Notes: generated by a model not told the origin, from the sequence alone. A stretch of DNA of 64,000 nucleotides from Hahella sp. CCB-MM4 (GCF_002260525.1 NZ_MRYI01000002.1:496001-560000); one strand, 5' to 3'; positions 7,864-16,993 are shown, counted from the stretch's first letter. A program made the numbers and translations.

Positions 7864-7896
7864 ATTTTACTGTTCTATTAATTAGAACAGTAAAAT
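7864..7896. promoter_or_regulatory. Inverted-repeat operator for LysR 7905
   Basis: Perfect 13-base arms (7864-7876 and 7884-7896) around a 7-base centre lie in the divergent gap between DUF2000/lysE and lysR, ending eight bases before the lysR start. The size and position fit a LysR-type site for autoregulation and divergent control. The half-site is ACTGTTCT. Confidence 0.65.
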
Positions 7897-7904
7897 GACT
7901 CCCT

Positions 7905-8801
7905 ATGATTGATGAACTCAGGGCGATGGCAGTGTTCGCCAAAACGGCAGAATGTGGCTCATTTCGCATGGCAGCCAAGGAATTACACCTATCACCCTCC
8001 GTGGTAAGTCACCATATATCCCAACTCGAAAGACGACTTGGTGTGGCGTTGCTTTACCGGTCTACGCGTCGCTTGTCGCTCACCGACCACGGCACGCGAC
8101 TCTTCGCGGCAGCAAGACAAATGCTGGCAGCTGCGGAAACTGGTTTAAATGAGATTAAGCAAACCCAGGAAGAGGCATCCGGAAAGCTTCGATTGACCCT
8201 ACCCTCGATGCTGGCCAATCATCCCGTCACCCGACACATAGCTGCTTTTGCAAATCGCTATACTCGAGTATCTCTGGATATTAATTACAGCGATCATCCC
8301 CAGGACCTGATTCGAGACAGTATTGATCTGGCAATACGCATCGGACCGCTCAAAGACAGCTCTCTGAAATCACGAAAGTTGTTCGATATGCCTCGGGCAT
8401 TGGTGGCTTCAACCAGTTTTCTACAGAGACAAAGCAAGCTGAAAAAGCCTGAGGATCTGACACATTGGGATTGGATTGGCCTCTCCACACGCTCGGGGAG
8501 AAAGGACTTGCAGCATCCCAAACGAGGAGTGCTCAGCATTGAAATCAAACCAAGAATCAGTGCGGACAGCATGGAAGCCGTTTATCAACTCTGCCTGGCC
8601 GGACTTGGACTATGCACTCCCCCCATGTTTATGGTGGAAAAGGATATACAGGAAGGACAGCTGGCCATGGTGTCTCCTCCCTGGCATCCGCCCTCTCTGG
8701 GGGTTTACGCCGTCTGGCCGCCAAATGCTTCATACAATCAACTTGCTATGCGGCTGGTAGCGTTTATGATCGATCAGATTGAGTCTTCTCAAGCTGGCTG
8801 A
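7905..8801 (+). CDS. LysR family transcriptional regulator
   Basis: The 298-residue protein has the typical LysR layout: a winged helix-turn-helix over residues 1-60 (FRMAAKELHLSPSVVSHHI), a linker helix, and a periplasmic-binding-like effector domain to the end. It has the CrgA/DsdC-like style (RSTRRLSLTDHG). It is divergent from DUF2000-lysE, with a perfect inverted repeat between them, and so most likely regulates them. Confidence 0.92.
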   Translation: MIDELRAMAVFAKTAECGSFRMAAKELHLSPSVVSHHISQLERRLGVALLYRSTRRLSLTDHGTRLFAAARQMLAAAETGLNEIKQTQEEASGKLRLTLPSMLANHPVTRHIAAFANRYTRVSLDINYSDHPQDLIRDSIDLAIRIGPLKDSSLKSRKLFDMPRALVASTSFLQRQSKLKKPEDLTHWDWIGLSTRSGRKDLQHPKRGVLSIEIKPRISADSMEAVYQLCLAGLGLCTPPMFMVEKDIQEGQLAMVSPPWHPPSLGVYAVWPPNASYNQLAMRLVAFMIDQIESSQAG

Positions 8802-8809
8802 CCACGAAA

Positions 8810-9793
8810 TCATCCGCTGGAGGCTTTCGTACGGCCTGAAACATTGCTATGGCCAAAAGCGTTATGTGTAGAGGCCTTCATATGAGAAGTGATCTTGTGC
8901 GCCAGCCTGGGCAGCAATGACAACGGTAAATCATGTCCCCATCCCGGAATCATATCGAGGTTGGCATGAGGAATATTTTCCTTTAACCAATGCGCCGCCT
9001 TAGGTTTTACGAGAGGATCAACACTCCCGTGCAGAATCAGGGTCGGAGCGGTGATGGCTTTTGAATAGTCTTCAATACTCCCCGTCGCCATAATCGCGCG
9101 CATCTGACGCACAACACCCATGGGCCGATAACTGCGCTGATAGTCACGGGCAATCCGTTGTAATATTCGATCTTTGGGAGTGGCAAATCCGGGGCTTTTT
9201 ACCGTATCCCAAAACGCCAATCCACGTTTTAGAGCTGATTCCTGATCATGCCCGCGAATGCCACCACCATTAATTCGCCATAGCGTGTTTAAATCCGGCG
9301 ACGGTAACTTTGGATGATTGTTTGACGTCATTAGCAGAGACAGGCTGAGCACATCAATCTCGGCATGGTTCGCCAGCAATTGAGCAATCATTCCCCCCAT
9401 GGAAATGCCAAGGACATGGGCCCGCTGAATATCAAGACTCTTCAACAATGCAGCCGTATCTTCGGCCATGTCATGTAACAGATAGGGAGCATCAATTTTC
9501 AGACCCAACTTGGTCCGCAGGTAGGCAATGGGTGCCGGAACCTTTTGATGAAACTCCAGTTCCTGAGACTTGCCGATATCACGATTATCAAAACGAATAA
9601 TTCGAAAACCTTCTTCCAGAATGGGCTCCAGCAATTCTGGAGGCCATGCCGTCATCTGTGTCCCCAGCCCCATGATCATGACCAAAGGCTCACCTTTTGG
9701 ATCCCCCAACGCTTCATAACAGAGCTGAATTCCGTTGGCGGTTATAAATTTTTCCTTAGGTCGATAGAAAGGGTGGGAATAAGGCGTGGACAT
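8810..9793 (-). CDS. Alpha/beta hydrolase
   Basis: The 327-residue protein has the hydrolase fold signatures: oxyanion region Met-Gly-Leu-Gly-Thr-Gln, FDNRDIGKS, nucleophile elbow GISMGG, a catalytic Asp in HGSVDPLVK, and the catalytic His in GWGHDLP. It belongs to the broad carboxylesterase/haloalkane-dehalogenase-like group and no signal peptide is seen. The substrate is unknown. It ends eight bases after the convergent lysR gene stops. Confidence 0.88.
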   Translation of the reverse strand: MSTPYSHPFYRPKEKFITANGIQLCYEALGDPKGEPLVMIMGLGTQMTAWPPELLEPILEEGFRIIRFDNRDIGKSQELEFHQKVPAPIAYLRTKLGLKIDAPYLLHDMAEDTAALLKSLDIQRAHVLGISMGGMIAQLLANHAEIDVLSLSLLMTSNNHPKLPSPDLNTLWRINGGGIRGHDQESALKRGLAFWDTVKSPGFATPKDRILQRIARDYQRSYRPMGVVRQMRAIMATGSIEDYSKAITAPTLILHGSVDPLVKPKAAHWLKENIPHANLDMIPGWGHDLPLSLLPRLAHKITSHMKASTHNAFGHSNVSGRTKASSG

Positions 9794-10090
9794 CAGTGTT
9801 CGGCTCTCCTGAAAACCGGACAGACTTTAGCAAAGTTGGGCAGCCAAACAAAGCGCGGATCCTGCCTGTTCATCCTAAAGCCCCGAAGTTCAGGCCACAG
9901 ACCAGCACATCAGCCCAAAGCCTCGAATTTTTGACTCCGGAAAAGCAGGATAATTCCCCTCATGAACATGAACAATATTTAACCAAGCTACCCGCAACTA
10001 TTCGGCGTATGAAAAGTCATACGAGACGTAAGTTGTTCGTATAAAAAAGTACGGATAATGATTGTGCACATGCTTATGGAGGTCTACAAA
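9794..10090. other. Intergenic region with operator-like repeats
   Basis: This gap separates the hydrolase from the small exported protein. A perfect inverted repeat CGTATGA-aaag-TCATACG lies at 10006-10023, and a further TCGTAT is at 10037-10042. A possible -10 box GATAAT is at 10054-10059. I see no supported gene in 9794-10005. Confidence 0.45.
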
Positions 10091-10378
10091 ATGAACGTCA
10101 AACAGTCCCTTGTTTTAACCGCTTCTTTGATTTTTGCTGCCGGTGCAGGAATGGCCAGTGCGGATAGTGGGGAATTCAGCGTTGCCAATCAGCGTAGTGA
10201 GTCACAAGTTTACCAATTACAAGGTGAAGCACTGGCTCAATACTACATTGAGCAGGGCGAAGCTACTGCTGCTGGGCAAACAATGAGTGAACCTATGATG
10301 ACCCGTCAGGAACAATTCGCTAATGACGGCTTGACTGCTGCCCAACGGAAGCTGATGGAAATTGGTAATAATAACTGA
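10091..10378 (+). CDS. Small exported protein
   Basis: The 95-residue product has a clear signal peptide (positive Asn-Val-Lys then a hydrophobic core, with likely cleavage after Ala-Ser-Ala) and a mature part of about 70 residues rich in Gln, Glu and Ala without cysteines. I do not recognise it. The frame is open from 10058, but a GGAGG site at 10079-10083 selects ATG 10091. Its mature part resembles small DUF3613/DUF4148-like periplasmic proteins only in size and composition. A strong terminator follows directly, so it is monocistronic. Confidence 0.8.
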   Translation: MNVKQSLVLTASLIFAAGAGMASADSGEFSVANQRSESQVYQLQGEALAQYYIEQGEATAAGQTMSEPMMTRQEQFANDGLTAAQRKLMEIGNNN

Positions 10379-10405
10379 TCGCCAAGGTTCCCGTACCTAG
10401 AGACA

Positions 10406-10431
10406 AACGCGCCGTGAATGGCGCGTTTTAG
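10406..10431 (+). terminator. Intrinsic terminator of the small exported gene
   Basis: Perfect 8-base arms AACGCGCC (10406-10413) and GGCGCGTT (10420-10427) around a 6-base loop are followed by TTAGTTT. The minus-strand tail (TTTGTCT) may also help end the gene arriving from the right. Confidence 0.8.
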
Positions 10432-10446
10432 TTTCGGACCGGTGAA

Positions 10447-11145
10447 TTACCCTTCATTCACATTTCGGTTCTTTTTGATTCGCTCCAGCACCGCATCAGC
10501 AGCACTCCCTGAACCTATCCCGGCTTTCTCAAGCTTGGCATCCAGGGCGTCATCAGAAAATTCATTGCCCAGGATCTGCACCGCTTCCTGATAATCTTCA
10601 AACTCACTTTGGCGGGTACGAATCCGATCCAGTGATTCCTGCATATCCATGATTCTGGCTCCCAGAGAGTTAGCCTTACAGGTCAATGTGGAGGTTGCTC
10701 GCTGTGAGCTCTGTGTCGCCTGTACCAGACGTAACTCCCGACGGTAATGCTGTATATGGTTCGCAGCGGCATTGAGGGATTTGCGCAACTTGGCCTCATG
10801 TTCCTTCAGTGTCTGAAGCGCCTTTTTCTCGGTAGCAAGCGTTTTTTCCTGATCAAAAATCCATTCCGCCAACTCTTTCGCCAAGCTATCAAGGCCTTTA
10901 TCGAGAGCCTCTCCGGCCTGGCCTTCACGCTCCTGGATTGACGACAGTCTTTGCTCATGGACCCGCTGCAGCCGGATTTTCTCCGCCATCACCTTCGCCA
11001 GGTCATGCTTGGCCAGAGCCATAGCATTTTCACAGTCATAGATTTCCTGCTCAAAAATCCGAATCGCGTTAGCGTCCACTACTTTCTCCGCCCCTTCGCG
11101 GGCTACACCCCGAAAGGCTGTAGTGATTTTCTGCATAACATACAT
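10447..11145 (-). CDS. Second PspA/IM30 family protein
   Basis: This 232-residue protein is almost wholly coiled coil. It starts with an amphipathic helix (Lys-Ile-Thr-Thr-Ala-Phe-Arg-Gly) as in PspA/IM30 proteins, and is more like the YjfJ branch than classical PspA. Such proteins bind or remodel membranes. The open frame reaches 11154, but an AGGAGG touches that ATG; the next ATG at 11145 has it nine bases upstream and is the better start. It follows a YiaA-type membrane protein gene on the same strand and lacks pspB, pspC or pspF neighbours, so it is a separate system from 294-971. Confidence 0.85.
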   Translation of the reverse strand: MYVMQKITTAFRGVAREGAEKVVDANAIRIFEQEIYDCENAMALAKHDLAKVMAEKIRLQRVHEQRLSSIQEREGQAGEALDKGLDSLAKELAEWIFDQEKTLATEKKALQTLKEHEAKLRKSLNAAANHIQHYRRELRLVQATQSSQRATSTLTCKANSLGARIMDMQESLDRIRTRQSEFEDYQEAVQILGNEFSDDALDAKLEKAGIGSGSAADAVLERIKKNRNVNEG

Positions 11146-11180
11146 ATGAACCATCCTCCTGAACGACTTCTATCTCAATA

Positions 11181-11453
11181 TCAGTCTGCATATTCACGCA
11201 GAATCTGATTGGTTTTGGCTTCACTGATCTTGTGCAACAAGCGTTGAGCCTCGTGTTCATCACGCATGGTTTTCGAGAGCGTGATGGTGGAACTCACCAG
11301 AAACATCGTGCTGATGCCAAAGTATCCTTTGACCAAAAGGTCTGCCGGCATAAAAAAAATACCAGCGCCGACAGCAATCAAAGCGATGGCAAAGGACGCT
11401 TTAACGTAAAAGAGCCACCCCTTGGAATTACTCTGAAGTTCATCAACTGACAT
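11181..11453 (-). CDS. YiaA/YiaB family inner-membrane protein
   Basis: The 90-residue protein has two hydrophobic segments joined by Pro-Ala-Asp-Leu-Leu-Val-Lys-Gly-Tyr-Phe-Gly, and then Ser-Lys-Thr-Met-Arg-Asp-Glu-His-Glu, the signature of the YiaA/YiaB two-helix domain. The function is unknown; the fold sits in the inner membrane. It is 35 bases upstream of the second PspA-type gene. The pair suggests a membrane anchor or sensor acting with a coiled-coil membrane protein, by analogy with PspB/PspC and PspA. That is inference. Confidence 0.85.
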   Translation of the reverse strand: MSVDELQSNSKGWLFYVKASFAIALIAVGAGIFFMPADLLVKGYFGISTMFLVSSTITLSKTMRDEHEAQRLLHKISEAKTNQILREYAD

Positions 11454-11648
11454 CTTGCTTTCTCCTGTTGGGTTATGACCCGATCAATCACTCAGGCCTC
11501 TTCGTTGCAGCTAATGTCTCCAAAACCCATAGAATTTAAAACCGAATTGAGAAAGATCGCACTCAGCCCATCCAAGGGTATTATTTTTCGATACCTGGGA
11601 GCGTTAATTCGAAAAGTAAGGATGTGTTTATTTTGATCTTCAACAATG

Positions 11649-11686
11649 TTGACACTGTATATATTCACTGAATACAATGTTTACAC
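11649..11686 (+). promoter_or_regulatory. Promoter and operator of the RND efflux genes
   Basis: TTGACA (11649-11654), an 18-base spacer and TACAAT (11673-11678) form a near-consensus sigma-70 promoter. A palindrome TATTCA-c-TGAATA (11662-11674) lies in the spacer. The direct repeat ACAATGTTkACAC occurs at 11643-11655 and 11674-11686, 31 bases apart, about three helical turns. This fits a repressor that blocks the promoter, as TetR-family proteins do for efflux pumps. No such regulator is adjacent. Confidence 0.6.
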
Positions 11687-11717
11687 CTATTACTTACTAT
11701 CCTTCGGGGATTGGCTC

Positions 11718-12770
11718 ATGAACGCGATAAAAGATCTGGACATTCACTGGAAGCTGATTGTGCTATGGCTATTGCTGTTTGCGCCGGTATTCATTGCCAA
11801 TGCCCAGGAAGCTCCGGTTTATACCGAAACCGTCACTCTTGAAAAGGTTCAACGCTCTATCGATACCAGCGGCCTGCTGGTGAACCCATCCGAACAATCC
11901 CTGGCATTCAAAACACCCGGCATAGTGTCACGCATCTTTGTCCGTGAAGGTCAGTCAGTGAAGAAAGGGGATATCCTGGCGGAACTCGATAAGGAAGAAA
12001 TTCAGGCACAACTGGAACAGGCACAGTCACTGTATACCAATGCGGAGAGAACTCTGCAGCGGGTTCAGAAACTTTACCAAAGCAAAGTGGTATCACTGGA
12101 CCAATTGCAAAGTGCCGAAACCGGCCTTGATGTGGCCGATTCCAATCTCCGCATTGCCAAATTCAATTTCAAGCATGCCACCATAAAGGCTCCGGGTAAC
12201 GGGCGCATATTGCGCAAGCTGATCGAACCCAATGAATTGGTCAATGCACAGGTGGGCGCTTTTATTTTCGCCAGTGATGAAGCCGGCTGGGTCATCCGCG
12301 TGGGGTTGAATGATCGCGACATCGTGCGGATCAAAGAAGGGGATCTTGCCCGAATCCGGGTCGACGCTTACCCGGACAAAGAGTTTGACGGCACCGTATA
12401 CGAAACCGCTGCCAAAGCCACCAACAGCACCGGCACTTTCGAAGTGGAGATCCGCGTGGCCCCAACCGAAACCAGACTACTCTCTGGCATGGTAAGCCGC
12501 GTCACTCTGACTCCCTCAGAATTTGAAGAGTTGGTGTTGATTCCACTAAGCGCCATTATTTCCGCATCCGGGAATTCTGCTGAGGTGTTTACCCTGGATG
12601 CCCAGAATCGGGCTCACCTGACCCCTGTCACTCTGCGAGATTTTTCCCGTTCACATGTTGCCATCCTGACCGGCCTGGAGCCGGGAGACACAGTGGTAAC
12701 CCGCGGGGCTACCGGAGTGGTTGAAGGGCGCAAGGTATTGCCTGTACGGGAAGTTGCCTCCCTGCAATGA
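11718..12770 (+). CDS. RND efflux membrane fusion (adaptor) protein
   Basis: The 350-residue periplasmic adaptor has a signal sequence (through Ala-Asn-Ala), a lipoyl half-motif (VREGQSVKKGDILAELD), a coiled-coil hairpin at about 95-160 and beta-barrel/membrane-proximal domains. It links an inner-membrane RND pump to an outer-membrane channel. The frame extends upstream to 11646, but that start would lie inside the promoter; ATG 11718 with GGGGA about eight bases upstream is preferred. The pump gene follows after 197 bases and no outer-membrane channel gene is present, so a shared TolC-like channel is likely. Confidence 0.9.
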   Translation: MNAIKDLDIHWKLIVLWLLLFAPVFIANAQEAPVYTETVTLEKVQRSIDTSGLLVNPSEQSLAFKTPGIVSRIFVREGQSVKKGDILAELDKEEIQAQLEQAQSLYTNAERTLQRVQKLYQSKVVSLDQLQSAETGLDVADSNLRIAKFNFKHATIKAPGNGRILRKLIEPNELVNAQVGAFIFASDEAGWVIRVGLNDRDIVRIKEGDLARIRVDAYPDKEFDGTVYETAAKATNSTGTFEVEIRVAPTETRLLSGMVSRVTLTPSEFEELVLIPLSAIISASGNSAEVFTLDAQNRAHLTPVTLRDFSRSHVAILTGLEPGDTVVTRGATGVVEGRKVLPVREVASLQ

Positions 12771-12967
12771 ACATGAGGAGCGTCATGTGAGTCTGTAAGA
12801 CGTGTGTGGCCTTGGTGCGTATGGGATTGATCGCTCTGCGCACCATCTTTTTCTCTGATGTTCCACCCACTTTAGACTCCGCCATCCTCCGGATTCATCA
12901 AAATTCACACACGTGATTTTCTCACGTCACCAACCAATGATTATCAGTCACACAGGAGAGTCACGGG

Positions 12968-15900
12968 ATGCGTTTGCCCGAACTTGCAATTCGTAATCAT
13001 GCTTTTTCCTGGGTCGCAGCTTTGCTGCTGATCGGTTTGGGTGTGGTGTCATTTATCACAATGCCGCGATCTGAGGATCCTCAATTCGATTTTCCGACAA
13101 CACTGACCACTGTACTTTACCCGGGCACCAACCCTGTGGACATGGAACGGCTGGTGGTTGACCCGATAGAGGATGCCATCAACGAGTTGGAAGATCTTAA
13201 ATCCGTCCAGACAGAAATTCAGGATGGCTTGGCCCTGGTTCGGGTGGAATTTCTCTATGGAAGCGATCCAGAAGACAAATACGAAGACGTCATTGGAGCG
13301 TTGCAGGGCATCCGTGGTGAATTGCCTCAGGACCTGAGCACTCTGACCACCCAGAAACTTTCCCCTACCGATGTGGTTATTATGCAGGTCGCCCTGACAT
13401 CAGCGACTGCCACTTCCGAGGAATTCAAATATTACGCAGAACAACTTGAGACCCGTCTGGAACGGGTCAGTGGCGTCAAACGCGTTGATATCAAGGCAGT
13501 GCAGGATCTTGAAATCCAGGTTAAAGCTGACTGGGTCAGACTACAGCAACAGGGAATATCCCTGGATGAGCTTGCTGCCGCCGTCGGAAAGGCTGCGTCC
13601 AACCTGCCCGGTGGTTATGTCAATACAGACGATCGCCGCTTCAGCGTCCGCAGCAGTGGTGATTATAAGGACATCGATACATTGAGCCGCACCGTGGTTC
13701 GTGCCGTGGGAGATCATGTGGTCTATGTGGAAGATCTCGCGGACGTCCATCTCAATGACGCCACACCCACCTATAAAGCACGTTTTCAGGGCACGCCAGC
13801 TGTATTTCTTGCTGTCGTACAACGTAAGGGCAGCAATATTTTTGATATCACCAACGGCCTGAACCCCACTTTGGAGGACTTTAAGAAACGTCTTCCGGAA
13901 TCTTTTGAATTGCAGATCGTGCATGATCAAAGCCATAGCGTGGAAGAACGCATTAACGGCTTTTTCAGTAATCTCTGGCAAGGGTTAATTCTGGTTGGGT
14001 TTGTGGTTTTAGTCGTACTCGGACTACGAGCCTCTCTGGTCATCGTGCTGGCTATTCCCTTTTCCATCGCTATAGGACTTGGCTGGGTGGATCTGACCGG
14101 ATTCGGCCTTCAACAGATGTCGATTGTGGGACTGGTAATAGCTCTGGGTCTTCTTGTGGATAACGCCATTGTGGTGACCGAAAATGTCGAGCGTTACCTG
14201 CGTCTGGGACTATCGAGAGAAGAAGCCGCCATAAAAGGAACCCAGCAAGTAGGATGGGCGGTCGTCAGCGGAACCTTCACTACGGTTTTGGCATTTGTTC
14301 CTATCCTGTTAATGCAGAGCGGCTCCGGCACTTTCATCCGCTCCATGCCGGTCACCGTCACCCTGACACTGATTGCCTCTTTGTTGATTGCACTGAGTAT
14401 CACCCCGCTTCTTGCCAGCCGATTCCTCAAACATGGGGCTTCGGCCAAGCAACCCGGCAAAGTTCTGGCGTGGGCGGAAGGATTTTCCGAAGGGCCCTAT
14501 AGCCGGGCACTTCGCTGGTCCTTGCGGCACCCGGTGATCATTCTGATCATTGCGCTGATGGTGTTTGTTGGAAGTGTCAGCCTGTTTCCCAAGGTCGGCG
14601 TCAGTCTGTTTCCCAAGGCGGAAAAGTCCATGATTCTGGTGGATATTGAGACTCCCGAGGGCAGCACTTTCGGATTTACACAAAACGTGGCCCACAATCT
14701 CGAACAGGATCTCCTACAGCAGGACATGGTCCAGAGCATTGCCACCAACGTGGGCAAAAGCAATCCACGGGTGTATTACAACACCATGGATAGCAAGCAA
14801 CAGCCGAACTACGCCCAATTGCTGGTGCAGCTGGAAGAACGACCTTATCCCGAAATCGAATCCTGGGTGACAAACCAACGCCAGCGTTTCCAGGAATTTG
14901 CAGATGCCACGATCCGCTTCAAGGAATTCAACCAGGGACCGCCTTTACGAGCCCCCATTACCATGAGAGTCGTGGGAGACAATATCGATGCGTTGCGCAA
15001 GGTCGCCCAGGACGTCGTGGACATCATTGAAAACACGGAAGGAACCGTGAACGTAGATACCCCGATCAGCCGGCATAAAGTGGATCTGCGGGTGAATATC
15101 CAGCGTGACAAAGCCGCTTTATATCAGGTCAGCCTGGATACCATCGACAGAACTATCCGCGGCGGATTGATTGGTCTGAACGTAGGTACACTGCGTGATG
15201 AGCAGGGTGAAGACTATCCGATCATGGTGACCACCCGGACTGGCTGGGAACCAGAATTGGAGCAGTTTGATCGTATGGTGGTTCCCAATATCAAGGGAGA
15301 TCTTATCCCTTTGAAACAACTGGCAGACATTGAGTTGGAGACAGCTATTCCGAAGTTCCAACACTACAACCTGGAACGCATGGCAAGGGTTACTGCAGAT
15401 GTACTCCCTGGTTATCAAACGGAAGTGGTGACCAACGCCATTGTTGAAAAGCTGGATAATTACCCCTGGCCCGAAGGCGTATCCTATGCCGTGGGCGGCG
15501 AACAGGAGAACCGCAAGGAATCGTTCGGCGGCATGGCCAAAGCCCTGATCATTGCTGTGGTTGGTATCTTCGCTGTATTGGTGATGCAGTTCCGTTCCTT
15601 CCGCCAGCCGATGGTGGTGTTCGCAGCACTGCCGTTTGCTTTGGTTGGGGCTATCCTGGCGCTGTTCCTGACAGGCAACACGTTTTCCTTCACCGCTTTC
15701 ATTGGCTTAACCTCCCTGGTAGGTATCGTTGTGAATAACTCGATTATCCTGGTGGACTACGCCAACCAACTGCGGGAAGAAGGCATGAATGTCACAGACG
15801 CAATGGCTGAATCCGGCAAAACCCGATTACTGCCGATCATTCTGACCTCTTTAACGACGATTGGCGGTTTGCTACCACTGACTCTCACCGGCTCATCCAT

Positions 15901-16093
15901 GTGGGCACCATTGGGCTGGGTCATCATTGGAGGACTGGCCGTCTCGACGCTGCTGACGTTGTTTGTGGTCCCCGTATTGTATCGCCTGTTCGAAGGCAAG
16001 GGAGATATCAGGACAGAAAACCAGGGAGAGAACCAAGAAGGGAACCAAGAAGGGAACCAAGAGGAAAACGGACAGCCCGCCGCTTCTTTTTGA
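12968..16093 (+). CDS. RND multidrug efflux transporter, inner-membrane pump
   Basis: The 1041-residue protein has the full RND plan: two groups of about six membrane helices with two large periplasmic loops. The proton-relay region reads GLLVDNAIVVTENV, with the conserved acidic residue of helix 4, and a matching second half carries VNNSIILVDYAN. It exports drugs, detergents or endogenous compounds using the proton gradient. The HAE1 family is likely. AGGAG lies ten bases before ATG 12968. The C-terminus carries a repeated Asn-Gln-Glu-Gly tail encoded by 12-bp tandem repeats (about 16018-16062), which is not part of the fold. Confidence 0.95.
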   Translation: MRLPELAIRNHAFSWVAALLLIGLGVVSFITMPRSEDPQFDFPTTLTTVLYPGTNPVDMERLVVDPIEDAINELEDLKSVQTEIQDGLALVRVEFLYGSDPEDKYEDVIGALQGIRGELPQDLSTLTTQKLSPTDVVIMQVALTSATATSEEFKYYAEQLETRLERVSGVKRVDIKAVQDLEIQVKADWVRLQQQGISLDELAAAVGKAASNLPGGYVNTDDRRFSVRSSGDYKDIDTLSRTVVRAVGDHVVYVEDLADVHLNDATPTYKARFQGTPAVFLAVVQRKGSNIFDITNGLNPTLEDFKKRLPESFELQIVHDQSHSVEERINGFFSNLWQGLILVGFVVLVVLGLRASLVIVLAIPFSIAIGLGWVDLTGFGLQQMSIVGLVIALGLLVDNAIVVTENVERYLRLGLSREEAAIKGTQQVGWAVVSGTFTTVLAFVPILLMQSGSGTFIRSMPVTVTLTLIASLLIALSITPLLASRFLKHGASAKQPGKVLAWAEGFSEGPYSRALRWSLRHPVIILIIALMVFVGSVSLFPKVGVSLFPKAEKSMILVDIETPEGSTFGFTQNVAHNLEQDLLQQDMVQSIATNVGKSNPRVYYNTMDSKQQPNYAQLLVQLEERPYPEIESWVTNQRQRFQEFADATIRFKEFNQGPPLRAPITMRVVGDNIDALRKVAQDVVDIIENTEGTVNVDTPISRHKVDLRVNIQRDKAALYQVSLDTIDRTIRGGLIGLNVGTLRDEQGEDYPIMVTTRTGWEPELEQFDRMVVPNIKGDLIPLKQLADIELETAIPKFQHYNLERMARVTADVLPGYQTEVVTNAIVEKLDNYPWPEGVSYAVGGEQENRKESFGGMAKALIIAVVGIFAVLVMQFRSFRQPMVVFAALPFALVGAILALFLTGNTFSFTAFIGLTSLVGIVVNNSIILVDYANQLREEGMNVTDAMAESGKTRLLPIILTSLTTIGGLLPLTLTGSSMWAPLGWVIIGGLAVSTLLTLFVVPVLYRLFEGKGDIRTENQGENQEGNQEGNQEENGQPAASF

Positions 16094-16111
16094 CCGAATG
16101 GTGATTGTGCC

Positions 16112-16138
16112 GGGGGTAGACTTACACAGTCTGCCCCC
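16112..16138. terminator. Hairpin between convergent RND and esterase genes
   Basis: Arms 16112-16121 and 16129-16138 (GGGGGTAGAC with GTCTGCCCCC, one G-T pair) around a 7-base loop. There is no T run on either side, so it may be a weak or rho-assisted terminator, or only an mRNA end barrier. Confidence 0.45.
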
Positions 16139-16173
16139 TCGCTATCGATGAAATTTCTTTTCTGGTAATAAGC

Positions 16174-16836
16174 TCAAAGAGCTCCCAAATTCACCAGCTT
16201 GGTATGGATCGCTTCAGCCATCTCCCTGTAACCCTCTTCATTAAAGTGAATAGGATCAGACTTCTTGGAAGAATCCTTCATCAGCTTCGCCACTACATCA
16301 TTTTCGGCAGCCACATCCAATTCTTCCTCCAGCTCAAAATAGAATTCCGCGGTTCCAGGAATTAATCCAAATTCCGGTACGCCTACCAAAAGAATCTGCG
16401 CTCCTTGCTTCCGAATCATCCTGATCATTTCAGCCAGATTCGACTTGGCAGTCAGCTTACTTGCCCGTTTCAATATGTCATTACCCCCCAGTTCCAGGAT
16501 CACCAGATCAGGCTGATACGTCTCTAATACCGCCGGCAATCTGCGTAAACCCTGATCTGTCGTTTCTCCAGGTACTCCACTGCGTATCACCTGTCGACCA
16601 CTCAGTTTGGCCAGGACGGAAGGATAGCTGCTGTCCTCCGATACCCCCGTGCCATACGTCAGGCTATCGCCAAATGACACAATAATTCCCTGAGAGGGTA
16701 CATGGGCCAGCTGTTTTGATTCTCCACACCCTGCCAGCACCAGCAAACAGAAAAGCTGAAACATCACAAAACTCAACGGTTTCAATTCAGACCACCTATC
16801 CAGACATCTTTCATTGAGTGTAAACCACTTGAACAC
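16174..16836 (-). CDS. GDSL/SGNH esterase lipoprotein
   Basis: The protein has the SGNH blocks in order: FGDSLT (nucleophile Ser, about residue 58), Gly-Val-Pro-Gly-Glu-Thr-Thr, GGND, and DPIHFNEEGY with the catalytic Asp and His. It resembles TesA/arylesterase proteins that hydrolyse esters or thioesters in the periplasm. A hydrophobic stretch ending in Leu-Ala-Gly-Cys is a lipobox, so it is probably membrane-anchored by lipid. The open frame starts at a GTG (16836); the Met at 16764 gives a more normal signal peptide. Neither has a clear ribosome site. Confidence 0.88.
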   Translation of the reverse strand: MFKWFTLNERCLDRWSELKPLSFVMFQLFCLLVLAGCGESKQLAHVPSQGIIVSFGDSLTYGTGVSEDSSYPSVLAKLSGRQVIRSGVPGETTDQGLRRLPAVLETYQPDLVILELGGNDILKRASKLTAKSNLAEMIRMIRKQGAQILLVGVPEFGLIPGTAEFYFELEEELDVAAENDVVAKLMKDSSKKSDPIHFNEEGYREMAEAIHTKLVNLGAL

Positions 16837-16993
16837 TATTGCCGTAACAGATTACGGATCCTGAAATAAAGGTGTGGGAATCCGCCTATTCAAAAATTAC
16901 AGATGGGTGGAATTCCACACACAGAGACTTTTCGAGCATCGAACAAAAAACATAACTCGTTGTTTTAACTTATATAATTATAAATAAAAAAGT

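Noticed and set aside
9796-10044. 82-codon plus-strand frame
   Set aside because: Its end covers the operator-like inverted repeat and its composition is not protein-like; no ribosome site.
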